Below are positions 12,801 through 24,379 of a stretch of DNA of 64,000 nucleotides, one piece after another. The translations under genes and the position numbers were made by a program. The DNA is taken from assembly GCF_022605725.1 (NCBI RefSeq), contig NC_065555.1, positions 8,384,938-8,448,937 of the forward strand. The letters run 5' to 3'. This stretch comes from Anthonomus grandis grandis. Its lineage: Eukaryota; Arthropoda; Insecta; Coleoptera; Curculionidae. Position 1 is the stretch's first letter. Each line of letters opens with the position of its first letter. Under the pieces are notes generated by a model. That model did no database searches and was not told where the DNA came from. It saw only the letters and a program-made list of their open reading frames with translations.

Positions 12801-15800
12801 TCACTTACACTATTTCTCTTTTCTGAACCTGGAGCCGTATTTTTGAAACCATGCGAGAATCTTCAAATGCGAATAAAGTCGAGCGGCAAAATTCGCACAC
12901 GAATTAAAAAGTGCATTTTTGAACAGCATTCGAAATTTCATTCGCATGCGAACATGAAATGTAGTGGCAACGTAGCAAAGTCGAGTGCTATTGGAGGCCG
13001 TGTCAACCGGGATGGATTTTTAACCTAACCTAAAATTTAACTCTAAAAACATTAGTTTTATTTTTCATGCGTTTCTTGGGTTTTTGCAAATTGACTTTTT
13101 TTTTAAATGAATTCAAATAATAAAAAATATTGCGGTTTTGTGTCAAGTGAGCAAAAGAAAGAACTAATTTCATTTATGGAAGAGCACCCAGAATTAAAGT
13201 CGGGCAAATTCACCCAAAATTTCTCGGCTAAAACTGCACAAGCCTTGTGGATAAAAGTAGCGGACAGATTACAGTCTCTGGAGCACATAAAGAGCACATC
13301 AATTCTATCGTAATAGTCTTGCTTAATCTATATAATTTATTAAATTGAGCATCTGAATACATTTCAAATGGGTCAAGAAATAAAGAGTACATCCTATTCC
13401 TTTCGACGACGTTTCTTTGCACAAGATTGTTTAATCTTGCCATTTGATTATTTTTTTTTTCAATAAATAACAAAAAAACACTACGAAAATACTTAACAAA
13501 CTCACAAATTAAAAAAAAATACAAAGCTAGTTTAAAATCAAAACAAGATAAGTGGCAGAATCGCACACGAACTTTGAAATTCGAATGGTATATACCCATT
13601 CGAGACACCGCATGCGAAAAAGTTCGCATACGAAGCGGTCGAAAATACGAATATCGATTTTTCGTGCAAAATCCTCTAATTTCGTATGCGAATCAACGTC
13701 GAATGGTTTCAAAAATACGGCCCCTGGACGTTTTCGTTCCTTTTCTATGATAGTCATCCATATTTAACATTTCTTCCAAACAACTTAGGACAAGAACTAG
13801 GCATGTTGATTTTTGCACCCTACCTGTCTTATATACTGCCGCCGCACGGTCATTATTTGCTAAGAAAATTAAATCAAAAACATAATAGGTATTTGTGGAC
13901 TTCAAGAGTAAACCAAATGTTTAGACTATGGATTAAGAATGTGTCATAGCCTGGAATCTCGTAAAATTCTGTGAAATCGTTAAGTTAATTTATATACCGG
14001 TTGGAGAATTAACGATTACACATTATCCACAATAAAGGCACCGCTGAGTGGCTGCCTGTTTTTATTTTTTATAGAATAGAAGATTAATATCAGCATGGAT
14101 TTTTATAGTCTTTCCGAAAGAGCTTGAATTATTAAATGGCTTTATGGAGGCAGTTTGTCAATACAATATAGAGATATATATAATATATATTTTTATTTTT
14201 GGGGTTATCTTAAGGAGACTATTTTCAAACCCAAATTTAGTAGGTCATCGAATTTCGAGGAGTTTTTAGAGAAAATTGTTAATTATGGCAATTCTATTTC
14301 ACCAAAAACTCTTTTTGACGTACGAAATAGGGTTTATGATAGGTTAACTTATTGTTTAACTAAAGAGGGAGGTCTGTTTTACTCTTTTATTTTAAAATTC
14401 AATTTTTAAGAGTTTTAATTTTACTTTTGTATAGTGTCTATTTTTAAAATTTGTTAAATTTTAGTTTAATATAACACAGCATAATAAAAATTTTGGGACT
14501 ATAGCTCTATGTGAGTTGTACATATTGCAGAAAAGAACGCACAAAATGCCTGTGTGTGCGTTTCCATATTTCGCCTTTACGCTCCCCTATGTCGTGAATA
14601 ATCGATTCCCCAGTCTGTATACTATAGAATTGTATAATTTAAATTACTGTTATAAAATTAAATATTTTCTAGATGATTAATTTACTTAGTTATGTAAGAT
14701 TACAGCGACGACGGTATGCCTTAAGATATCTTTTTATTTTTTTATGATGGTCTCGATCTGCTGTCGAAGCATTCAAAATATGATAGTTTAACTATTTCGC
14801 AGTGACTTGGAGCACCAATCGTTTTTTCAATTTTAATCAATTCTACTTATAATAATTTATAGTAAAATGTAATGGTCACATGTTTGTAATATATAGGGTT
14901 TCCTGCGAGGTAAAGGACAAAATTTCACTACGTGTTCTTTAGGTAAATTTAAGTCGAAAACGTCCCATGAATATGGGTTCGCAAATGCGTTTTTACCAAG
15001 ATGTGATTTTTTTGAATTTAATAGTGTTATTGTACCGAAAAATAATTTTATTTTAACAAAAAAGTATTATACTACTCTAAAAAAAACTGTTTACAATAAT
15101 TGTTCAAAGCGTGTTTTAATACTATAGTTGATAGATACATAGATGTCCCAATAACACGGTGGTTATAACTTAGCTCGTTAGCGTTATTATTAATTTTGAT
15201 GCGTATACTAAACTCTTCATAAATCACCAGAAGTATTACTGCATAGGTTTTAAATCTGGTGAGCAAGGAGGCCAAGAAACTGCGTTCCTGCTTCCAATCC
15301 AACGCTTAGGAAAGGTGCTTGAAATTGCAATATTCAGTCACATTTGTACTACTGTGGGGCGGAGCACCGTCATGGTGTAACCATATTTGTTATCTTCTTT
15401 GAATCGGAATATCCTCTAACAACACAGGCAGTTCTTCTCGTAACAACTGAACGTAAATTGTAGATGTCAAATGACCGTTTAACACATAAGGTCCGACTAA
15501 TTGATTTCCTAATAAACCACACGAAACACTAGCCTGAACCACACGAAAACTGGTGTTGGAAATTTCGTTCGATTGTTGCATGGATATTTTTAGGCTGCCA
15601 AGAATTAGAATTTCTTCAATTAATGATACCGTCTCCAGTGTATATAGCCTCATTGGTGGACAAAATATTATTAACCAAATTACGAGGTGCAATAAGCCAA
15701 TTGCAGAACTGCATTTGAGGGGCCAGATCAGTGAGGTGCAGGGCTTGGAATGGTTGTAGATGAAATAGGTGAAAACCAAAGTTATGCATTGTTCTCTATA

Positions 15801-17200
15801 CAGTCATTCGGGTAAAACCAGATCGATATTATATTCTGCGAACACTAGTTGATAGTGACGGTTCAACACTATCTAGTATTGCAACTTGGGCAACTACTGA
15901 TGGACGTATGAGAGACAGATTTGGAATTGATCTTTTCGATCTCAGTTAGATAGATCTTTTTCTATCAGGTATTCTTCAATTTCACTGCTGCTCTAACACT
16001 TCCGTTACAATATCCGTATACTAGCAGCATGCCTGCGTATTCTTCAATTGTATGAACAAACATGAAAATAATTTGTGCAAATTTCTGACGCAACTACTCC
16101 AACAGAATAACAAACGAAAAAAAGTATTCATGCCACTCGGCCTACTTCACGGGACATTTTCGACTCGAATTTATCTGAAGAAGACGTAGTAAAATTTTGT
16201 CCCATACCTCACGGGACACCCTGTATAAGTGTATATCCCTAAAAAAAATTCTTATATAATATTACCTATTATATACCTTTTTTTTAATAAAACTTTTTTT
16301 TTCAGAGGGTTACCAAGGCTGCGAGACCTTTCAATTCAGCATACTCCACTCGAAACTGTGTCTCCATTTGCATTCGCTGGACTTCAAAATATCACTTCTA
16401 TTAATTTGGCATACAACAAAATTAAGAAAATCGAGAGTTACGCTTTCGCTGGCACTGTAAATTTAAAGCAACTAATATTAACACACAACCCAATTATAAA
16501 GTTAGAAAGCAACGCTTTTACAGGTATGACTGAGATAGACCGTATAGTTCTACCCTCTGGCATAAGAACTATTGAGCCTGATTGTTTTAATGGTTTAGAT
16601 ACCTTAGGGCACTTACAGCTTGCTTTCATGGACTTGAGGGGATTAAGAGGTGGTATATTTAGAGGCTTAACAAATGTCAATTACCTATCCATCCAAGAGT
16701 CTGATTTAGGTATAATAGAAGGAGATGCATTTAATGATATGACATATGTTAAGAGTCTAAATATTCTTAATAATAAAGTAGATGGTATCCAGTTTTTGAA
16801 CTTTTCATGGGAACAACACATAGGGCATTTAAGATTTCAGGGTAACCATATTTTGGAGATACCTCGAGCAGAAACTTTATTAATCGAGGTAGAGAAATTG
16901 ACTGTGATACAAAACCACTTTCCGTGTGACTGTCATATTCACTCTTTATTAGATGGACCTCTAGCCAATGGTAGCATGATACATTTTATATCTAGGAACT
17001 ATTGTATTTCTCCTTTAGAAGTAAATGGTGCTCCTATGAGTAATGTAGATATAGACTCTATTGGTAGGTGTCAAGAAGAAGTGACTCGTGGTAATTTAGA
17101 AGCTACTAAAGACTCAAACAATAGTAGTGAACGACTAACAAGCTTCTGTAGTTACTTAAATTTAATGTTGTATTTTTTAAAACTGTTGCGAATAACCTAA
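6897..17200 (+). CDS. Leucine-rich-repeat extracellular protein, 3' two exons
   Basis: Exons are 6897-7084 and 16306-17200 (stop TAA). The acceptor tttcag precedes 6897, the donor is GTAAGT at 7085, and the phase-2 join restores an Arg codon (FAFR/GLPRL). The visible part has about 360 residues. It starts with an LRR N-terminal cap-like stretch (VLC..GGLYDIP..LP), then runs through roughly eight to ten tandem LRRs of about 24 residues with the pattern LxxLxLxxNxI and F..FAGL. It ends with a Cys-rich C-terminal cap (CDCHIHSLL, then two more Cys) and a hydrophobic tail (LNLMLYFLKLL), which suggests a GPI anchor or a membrane segment. This indicates a secreted or cell-surface adhesion or receptor protein. 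The signal peptide exon is not seen, so the gene is partial at the 5' end. The intron is 9.2 kb and full of transposons. The exact family is not recognised. Confidence 0.88.
9310..9336 (-). promoter_or_regulatory. Four nuclear-receptor-like half-sites spaced by one base
   Basis: On the - strand the sequence reads TGGTCA-A-AGATCA-A-AGGTCA-A-AGGTCA. Two perfect AGGTCA half-sites spaced by one base form a canonical DR1, the arrangement known to bind HNF4 and RXR/USP-type receptors, and two variant half-sites continue at the same spacing. It lies inside the large intron of the LRR gene. It could equally be a short 7-bp tandem repeat with no function. Confidence 0.4.
9395..9690 (+). pseudogene. 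Coding-like charged fragment, possibly the tail of a pogo/Tigger-type transposase
   Basis: On the + strand a frame reads a Lys/Glu-rich stretch (YLKAEERKKKIEKAK), crosses one stop, and continues to an acidic end (VIGDSDNDIDFIGE). This composition resembles the charged C-terminal tail of pogo/Tigger-like transposases. There is no catalytic domain nearby and no terminal repeat was found. The identification is weak. Confidence 0.25.
13107..13313 (+). pseudogene. Truncated Myb/SANT-like DNA-binding protein of the Harbinger element
   Basis: The frame opens with ATG at 13107 and reads 68 residues. After a short N-terminus it matches the pattern of the Myb/SANT-like (zeste/Apontic-type) domain: a helix with F.S.EQKKELISFM, then EEHPELKSGKF, then AQALWIKVADRL. 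Such proteins are the known second gene of PIF/Harbinger transposons and help the transposase find DNA and enter the nucleus. About 60 residues match; then the frame runs into unrelated residues and stops, at the point where the opposite-strand transposase fragment ends. I read this as a deletion junction, so the product is truncated. Confidence 0.65.
13288..13443 (-). pseudogene. N-terminal fragment of a Harbinger transposase
   Basis: Reading leftward from an ATG at 13443-13441, the frame gives about 52 residues that fit the N-terminus of Harbinger (HARBI1-like) transposases: an RNRMYSLFLDPFEMYSD segment followed by F.KLYRLSKTI. In complete transposases this precedes the DDE domain. Here the recognisable part ends at the same place as the oppositely oriented Myb-like fragment, so the DDE domain and most of the partner gene have been deleted. 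Confidence 0.6.
13726..13991. other. Unassigned intronic spacer
   Basis: Between two transposon-derived elements. Short open frames exist on both strands but show no recognisable domain. Confidence 0.4.
13992..14622. mobile_element. Short mariner-like element, copy A of the CAGGTTGGGGAATT family
   Basis: The left end (tataccggttggagaatt) and the inverted right end (tatacagactggggaat) are degenerate versions of the perfect terminal repeats of the larger copy at 30845-34876. The two copies also share internal sequence: the first 60 bases, and a stretch around 14112-14160 (nearly attattaaatg..tatggaggca), which matches 31005-31040. At about 630 bp it must have a large internal deletion. It carries a transposase C-terminus. 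Confidence 0.6.
14155..14409 (+). pseudogene. C-terminal remnant of a mariner-like transposase
   Basis: The 84-residue frame contains NFEEFLEKIVN..GNSISPKTL, then DVRNRVYDRLTYCL, then GG. This matches the usual C-terminus of mariner-like transposases of arthropods, where a helix and an R..Ci...GghFe motif follow the DDE core. No catalytic region remains. It is inside the short element with ends at 13992 and 14622. Confidence 0.5.
14892..16227. mobile_element. Mariner-like (DUF4817-type) DNA transposon, degenerate
   Basis: Terminal inverted repeats of about 45 bases are imperfect but clear: the right end reads inward as tatacagggtgtcccgtga..GGGACAAAATTTTACTACGT and the left end as tatagggtttcctgcgagg..GGACAAAATTTCACTACGT. 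TA is found at both borders. The length of about 1.34 kb is normal for this family. It encodes a broken transposase on the - strand and is inserted in the LRR-gene intron just before its last exon. Confidence 0.8.
15200..16060 (-). pseudogene. Broken mariner-like transposase with DUF4817-type N-terminus
   Basis: Read leftward, it begins with an EYAGMLLVYGYCNGSVRAAV segment, the known helix-turn-helix N-terminus (DUF4817 pattern EYADM.LVYG). A middle part resembles the catalytic core (QALH..D.APQMQFCNWL; NILSTNEAIYTGDG; CGLLGNQLVGPYVLNGHL; YVQLLREELPVLLEDIP), followed by HHDGAPPHS and a WPPCSPDL-like segment. Where the family has a catalytic Asp in a TDEA motif, this copy has Asn. Several stops and frame changes are present (for example after the EDIP segment and before the W-P-P segment). 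It cannot give a working transposase. Confidence 0.75.
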
Positions 17201-17360
17201 GAGCTTAGGGTATGTTGTTGCTATAGGAACCAAACTAATGAACTTAAAAAAATGTGATATTTTTAATTTTATAAAATATTTTATTCATCAAGAATTTGAT
17301 ATGCTTAAAGATTAGTTTAGGTCATGTTTATTTTATCAGCCAGTTGCCTAGAATTTAAAG
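17201..17360 (+). other. Start of the 3' untranslated region of the LRR gene
   Basis: It follows the TAA stop at 17198-17200. The first AATAAA downstream is at 17426-17431, already inside the duplicated segment, and another lies near 17850. The true poly(A) site cannot be chosen from sequence alone. Confidence 0.45.
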
Positions 17361-20300
17361 AACTCATTGTACAGTATTGTTGCACATCTTCAAAATTATA
17401 ATTACTTAGGGTATGTTTTTTTTTAAATAAAACACATTTTTATAAGCAAAATATAATTTCGCGGTGGATGTAAAATAAAATTTTGTTATATGTAGAAAAG
17501 TCTAATTTTTGTGACATTATTAAGCTGTACATATATAGTTTGTTAGCCGGCTAAATTATTATAGAAAAAATTATCCCACAAAATGTGATATTATCTCTTT
17601 ACTACTGTTATTTACGCCTATACTGATAATAATAACATGAATAGTTTTAAAATACAAAATTGCATGTAAAATGGTCCGTTACACCAATGCCCTTGATTTC
17701 TGTAAGTAAGGCTAAGTTTACCTCTAGTGCTAAGTAAAATATAAAAAAACAAGGTTTAAACCATTGGTGTAATAAGACATATAGATCTAAATTACTTTAA
17801 GAATGCTTAATTCCTCGTGTTTCCGAATAGTAATAAGTGTATGTGAAAATAAATAAAGTAATGTAAATGCAACGGCGTAGTAATAACGTCACACCAAATT
17901 GTCAATACTTAAGAGGTATACCCTACAGTGTAAATTTAAGAACGAAATATACGATACTTTCATCATATGTTATTAGTTACCAAAAATTTTTTTGTTTAAT
18001 AATATATACGAAGGTTATAATTTTCTTACAAAATGTGAAATATTAGTCAAAATTATTGGTTATCAACAATAAAATGGGCAATGAGGTAATTTCTTAATAT
18101 TTAATTATAGAATCTAAATTTACTCTTCATTTTTAACGAGTGGGAAGTGATTAATATAATATTGGATTCATCTGAGTTTACAACATATAATTCAAGAAAA
18201 ATTGTGAGTACACTACTTATTATTGAGGTTTTCGGTATCTTTCTTTCATTAATATCAACAGTTCTCCGCGGGTTTTCCACAAAACGTAAAATATCATCAT
18301 TCTTTTTTTTTAAAGAAATCTGGTGTTAAACTATTTACCATTATTTATTGGACACTTTGCTTCTTCACAATAATTTTTTATTGACATTTTGAAAATCTCC
18401 ATAATTTTCACGTTGGATTATTTTGAAGCTTTACAAAAATGCTTTACTTGCTTATCTTTTTCTTTTGATATTAGTGAAGCTTCACTGGCTTTTGAGATAT
18501 TTTCCTTAAGTTTTTTTATGTGTTCTTTCAAATCGTGGTCTACAAAAACTTATTTTTAACTAGAATGTCTTATGATACTATTTGGCTACATAACAGTGGT
18601 TTTACTCTGGGTGACACATCAACTTACTCAGTTAAGTGTAATATTTTTTTGTACCGAAGTGTATTTAGTCTAAGAGGTTAACTAGCTTTTTCAGGACAAG
18701 TAAAAGGGACAAACTGGAGCTTTGTACTATTACATAATAGATTTAATTTGTTTATTACAGGACTTAGGATATTAATCTTTACAATCAAATTAGCTATGAT
18801 AAAAAATTAAAATAATATATTACGGAAATTTTCACAAATACACAATTCAATTTATAGGTACAACTTAAAAGATATAATATAATTCATAGTTCTAACTATA
18901 GATATTTTAACAAAACTTGTGTAAAAATGTGATTCCTATTTTTCATATTATCTCAATTAAATAATGAATCCATTAGAATGAAACAAAAAATTTTACTAGA
19001 CCACAAATTAGGCCTATGTTTAAAATTTTTCATTTCCTACGTTGATACAAAGACAAAAAAAAAAGTTTTTGTTTCCTTTGTAAATGAATAATTATGTTAT
19101 TCTACTATAAGGAGAAGGCACAAGCATTAATTAGGAGGAAAATAAAAAATTCAAACAAAATTGCAAAACAAGTGAATCGACTTTTAGGGAATTATATTTT
19201 ATGACAAATGGCAATTACGTAAATTGATAATCAAAAATAATTAACAAAAGCACCTTAAATTACTTTGTCAATAACTTTTAAAAACTATTATAATTTCGTG
19301 TAATAAACTGTGTTAGTTCAATATTTAAGTTTTTATGGTTATGACTTCCCTCAATTTTTGTTTTTAAATTTTGCAGAAAAATCTTAAGAATTTTCGGAAG
19401 CAAAAATAATATATTTCTTTGCACATGAGATCTATTCAAAAAATATGATTGTATTTCATTATCTCTTTACGAACGGGTGCTATAATAATAAAGTGTAATA
19501 ATGATATCTAAGAATCATGAAGATATCCGACTTTAATAAATCTTTTCTTACAATCAAAAAACAACTGTTTAGTGTTACGGATACACAAGAAACCATATTA
19601 TTAACATATTGGCAATATCCAAATAAAGTTACGGCATAAAAATAAATGTACCGGAATGATGGCGCATCGAAGCTAGAAATAATATAAGCTTACGATAGCC
19701 TGAAGCAACGATTCTATGCCATGCAATAAGTTTTATTAAGTTAACACGCTAGTATTTCTCAATCCCTTGAGAAATGTAATGAAAAAATATGGTATTGAAG
19801 CTAACCAATTGTAATTGAAATTGCTGTCAGAACTGTAGATAGTATCACTGAAATAATCGCGATATGTGGCCAATATACGAGTATATGCTAATAAAACTTA
19901 TTTGCATTTTCCTGCTCAAAAAATACTTAAAACTCCCTAGACTTATTAGACTCCCTAGACTAAGATCTAAGAAAGAAGCATAGATGCGCATATGTCTAGA
20001 TAACTATACCAAACTTTTTAAAAGATTAACAAACATTTATTCGTAAAAGGAGTTGCTTCAGAAACTAAATATTACTAAAATCATAAGAAGCTACAGTACT
20101 ATAAGGTAAATTATGTTATAGTACTACCAAATTATTCCCCACAGCTTTTCATATTTTTTTTCCAATTTTAAGGAATAACAGCGTATGATCAAATGACAAG
20201 AGGTCAGTAACCATAAAAAGACAGTTTGGCAGAAATAATTTCAAATTTTATAAACGGTGGTAAAATATAGAAAGCTAGATCCTAATAAATTTATCTCATA

Positions 20301-20845
20301 TCTAGTTTATCAAAATTAAGTTGCTAAAAAGAATACTTTTTAGAATGTGTTATTAACTGAAAATTTGGTTTACCGGGATTTTCTCGTATTATTTGTACAA
20401 AAGGCTAATGACTTTTTTTTATTTATGTATAAAAATTCCACACAATATGAGAGTTAATAATTTTAGTTATAATTTTAAAATTATCATTTTAGCACCCTGT
20501 AGCACCCAAACTTTTTGCGACTTTTTATTAAGATAAATTTACTTAAATACTCCGGTCTTAGTCTAATATGTTTATTTATCTCATAACGCTGTTGCCAATG
20601 TATCAATTCCAGGTTTATTATTTACCATTCTTATTTTTGATTTCATAAAATAAAGCATTTTTTATATTTAATACATATAATTTTTAGAATTAAAACAATA
20701 AAGATGTAAGAGTTTCCTTATTCAAAATATTTTAGTAAAATTGAAGGCGTATTTATTATAAAATTTGTGGAAGATACCAAGAACTCTTAGTGTAAACCTA
20801 CCTAAGTACTGACAACTTGTAAATTGTATTGCCCGATCAGCATTT
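17361..20845. repeat. Tandem segmental duplication, copy 1 (3.49 kb)
   Basis: This segment is repeated nearly base for base at 20885-24379. By eye the copies agree at roughly 98%, differing by scattered substitutions and small indels. It starts with aactcattgtacag and ends with gcccgatcagcattt. It has no terminal inverted repeats, no target duplication and no long conserved coding frame, so it looks like a segmental duplication rather than a transposon. It contains the likely 3' end of the LRR transcript. No gene was recognised inside it. Confidence 0.95.
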
Positions 20846-20884
20846 ATTTAGCATTTCTTTTTCATTTTCTTTCTTCATTTTTCT
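20846..20884. other. 39-base filler at the duplication junction
   Basis: The bases between the copies belong to neither unit. They are T-rich and carry agcatttct, which resembles the sequence that follows the end of copy 2 (cagcatttctttag). This fits a templated insertion made while the junction was joined. Confidence 0.7.
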
Positions 20885-23800
20885 AACTCATTGTACAGTA
20901 TTGTTGCACATCTCCAAAATTATAATTACTTAGGGTATGTTTTTTTTTTAAATAAGACACATTTTTATAAGCAAAATATAATTTCGCGGTGGATGTAAAA
21001 TAAAATTTTGTTATATGTAGAAAAGTCTAATTTTTTTGACATTATTAAGCTGTACATATATAGTTTGTTAACCGGCTAAATTATTATAGAAAAAATTATC
21101 CCACAAAATGTGATATTATCTCTTTACTACTGTTATTTACGCCTATACTGATAATAATAACATGAATAATTTTAAAATACAAAATTGCATGTAAAATGGT
21201 CCGTTACACCAATGCCCTTGATTTCTGTAAGTAAGGCTAAGTTTACCTCTAGTGCTAAGTAAAATATAAAAAAACAAGGTTTAAACCATTGGTGTAATAA
21301 GACATATAGATCTAAATTACTTTAAGGATGCTTAATTCCTCGTGTTTCCGAATAGTAATAAGTGTATGTGAAAATAAATAAAGTAATGTAAATGCAACGG
21401 CGTAGTAATAACGTCACACCAAATTGTCAATACTTAAGAGGTATACCCTACAGTGTAAATTTAAGAACGAAATATACGATACTTTCATCATATGTTATTA
21501 GTTACCAAAAATTTTTTTGTTTAATAATATATACGAAGGTTATAATTTTCTTACAAAATGTGAAATATTAGTCAAAATTATTGGTAATCAACAATAAAAT
21601 GTGCAATGAGGTAATTTCTTAATATTTAATTATATGATCTAAATTGACTCTTCATTTTTAACGAGTGAGAAGTGGTTAATATAATATTGGATTCATCTCA
21701 GTTTACAGCATATAATTCAAGAAAAATTGTGAGTACACTACTTATTATTGAGGTTTTCGGTATCTTTCTTTCCTTAATATCAACGGTTCTCCGCGGGTTT
21801 TCCACAAAACGTAAAATATCTTCATTCTTTTTTTAAAGGAATCTGCTGTTAAACTATTTACTATTATTTATTGGACACTTTGCTTCTTCACAATAATTTT
21901 TTATTGACATTTTGAAAATCTCCATAATTTTCACGTTGGATTATTTTGAAGCTTTACAAAAATGCTTTACTTGCTTATCTTTTTCTTTTGATATTAGTGA
22001 AGCTTCACTGGCTTTTGAGATATTTTCCTTAAGTTTTTTTATGTGTTCTTTCAAATCGTGGTCTACAAAAACTTATTTTTAACTAGAATGTCTTATGATG
22101 TTATTTGGCTACATAACAGTGGTTTTACTCTGGGTGACACATCAACTTACTCAGTTAAGTGTAATATTTTTTTGTACCGAAGTGTATTTAGTCTAAGAGG
22201 TTAACTAGCTTTTTCAGGACAAGTAAAAGGGACAAACTGGAGCTTTGTACTATTACATAATAGATGTAATTTGTTTATTACAGGACTTAGGATATTAATC
22301 TTTACAATCAAATTAGCTATGATAAAAAATTAAAATAATATATTACGGAAATTTTCACAAATACACAATTCAATTTATAGGTACAACTTAAAAGATATAA
22401 TATAATTCGTAGTTCTAACTATAGATATTTTAACAAAACTTGTGTAAAAATGTGATTCTTATTTTTCATATTATCTCAATTAAACAATGAATCCATTAGA
22501 ATGAAACAAAAAATTTTACTAGACCACAAATTAGGCCTATGTTCAAAATTTTTCATTTCCTACATTGATACAAAGACAAAAAAAAAGTTTTTGTTTCTTT
22601 TGTAAATAAATAGTTATGTTATTCTACTATAAAGAGAAGGCACAAGCATTAATTAGGAGGAAAATAAAAAATTCAAACAAAATTGCAAAACAAGTGAATC
22701 GACTTTTAGGGGATTATATTTTATGACAAATGGCAATTACGTAAATTGATAATCAAAAATAATTAACAAAAGCACTTTAAATTACTTTATCAATAACTTT
22801 TATTAAAAACTATTATAATTTCATGTAATAAACTGTGTTAGTTCAATATTTAAGTTTTTTTGATTATAACTTCCCTCAATTTTTGTTTTAAATTTTGCGG
22901 TAAAATCTTAAGAATTTTCGGAAGCAAAAATAATATATTTCTTTGTAAATGAGATCTGTTCAAAAAATATGATTGTATTTCATTATCTCTTTTAGAACGG
23001 GTGCTATAATGATAAATTATAATAATTATATGTAAGAATCATCAAGATATCTGACTTTATTAAATCTTTTCTTACAATCAAAAAACAACTGTTTAGTGTT
23101 ACGGATACACAAGAAACCATATTATTAACATATTGGCAATATCCAAATAAAGTTACGGCATAAAAATAAATGTACCGGAATGATGGCGCATCGAAGCTAG
23201 AAATAATATAAGCTTACGATAGCCTGAAGCAACGATTCTATGCCATGCAATAAGTTTTATTAAGTTAACACGCTAGTATTTCTCAATCCCTTGAGAAATG
23301 TAATGGGAAAATATGGTATTGAAGGTAACCAATTGTAATTAAAATTACAGTCAGAACTGTAGATAGTATCACTGAAGTAATCGCGATATGTGGCCAATAT
23401 ACGAGTATATGCTAATAAAACTTATTTGCATTTTCCTGCTCAGAAAATACTTAAAACTCCCTAGACTTATTAGACTCCCTAGACTAAGATCTAAGAAAGA
23501 AGCATAGATGCGCATATGTCTAGATAACTATACCAAACTTTTTAAAAGATTAACAAACATTTATTCGTAAAAGGAGTTGCTTCAGAAACTAAATATTACT
23601 AAAATCATAAGAAGCTACAGTACTATAAGGTAAATTATGTTATAGCAAAAGTACTACCAAAGTATTCCCCACAGCTTTTCATATTTTTTTTTCCAATTTT
23701 AAGGAATAACAGCCTATGATCAAATGACGACAAGAGGTCAGTAACCATAAAAAGACAGTTTGGCAGAAATAATTTCAAATTTTATAAACAGTGGTAAAAT

Positions 23801-24379
23801 ATAGAAAGCTAGATCCTAATAAATTTATCTCATATCTAGTTTATCAAAATTAAGTTGCTAAAAAGAATACTTTTTAGAATGTGTTTTTAACTGAAAATTT
23901 GGTTTACCGGGATTTTCTCGTATTATTTGTACAAAAGGCTAATGACTTTTTTTTATTTATGTATAAAAATTCCACACAATATGAGAGTTAATAATTTTAG
24001 TTATAATTTTAAAATTATCATTTTAGCATCCTGTAGCACCCAAACTTTTTGCGACTTTTTATTAAGATAAATTTACTTAAATACTCCGGTCTTAGTCTAA
24101 TATGTTTATTTATCTCATAACGCTGTTGCCAATGTATCAATTCCAGGTTCATTATTTACCATTCTTATTTTTGATTTCATAAAATAAAGCATTTTATATA
24201 TTTAATACATATAATTTTTAGAATTAAAACAATAAAGATGTAAGAGTTTTCTTATTCAAAATATTTTAGTAAAATTGAAGGCGTATTTATTATAAAATTT
24301 GTGGAAGATACCAAGAACTCTTAGTGTAAACCTACCTAAGTACTGACAACTTGTAAATTGTATTGCCCGATCAGCATTT
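20885..24379. repeat. Tandem segmental duplication, copy 2 (3.50 kb)
   Basis: This is the second copy of 17361-20845 in the same orientation, with an offset of 3524 bases at the start. Differences include aattagttatc/aatagttatg-type substitutions, a 3-base insertion near 23727 and a 4-base insertion near 23646. After its end the sequence is unique again. No gene was recognised inside it. Confidence 0.95.

Larger units (their letters stand above)
7085..12830. other. Left part of the large LRR-gene intron, mostly featureless
   Basis: This AT-rich intronic sequence has no convincing exon. A GC-richer patch at about 10130-10330 stands out from its surroundings and may be a conserved non-coding element. 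A sequence resembling a mariner-like terminal repeat (tatacagggcattcc) starts near 12566, but I could not find its partner. Confidence 0.5.
12831..13725. mobile_element. Deleted PIF/Harbinger-like element (MITE-like)
   Basis: Terminal inverted repeats of about 26 bases start GGAGCCGTATTTTTG at 12831, with the matching inverted copy (GGGGCCGTATTTTTG) ending at 13725. Inside the ends there are many palindromic copies of TTCGCAtgCGAA-type motifs (TTCGCATGCGAA near 12941; TTCGCATACGAA near 13622; CGCACACGAA near both ends). The centre holds the beginnings of a Myb/SANT-like gene (+) and of a Harbinger-type transposase gene (-), joined tail to tail. It therefore looks like an internally deleted derivative of an autonomous element. 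I did not see a clear target-site duplication. It sits in the LRR-gene intron. Confidence 0.72.

Noticed and set aside
13527..13949. Several overlapping frames of 70-87 codons on both strands.
   Set aside because: They run over the terminal repeat of the deleted Harbinger and beyond its border, with no domain.
18147..18329. A 60-codon frame inside the duplicated unit, a candidate duplicated gene.
   Set aside because: The second copy breaks this frame by small indels (near 21830), so it is not conserved as coding.
17361..24379. Interpreting the duplicated units as two copies of a transposon or as LTRs.
   Set aside because: No terminal inverted repeats, no TG..CA ends, no target duplication, no internal coding region, and only 39 bases lie between the copies.
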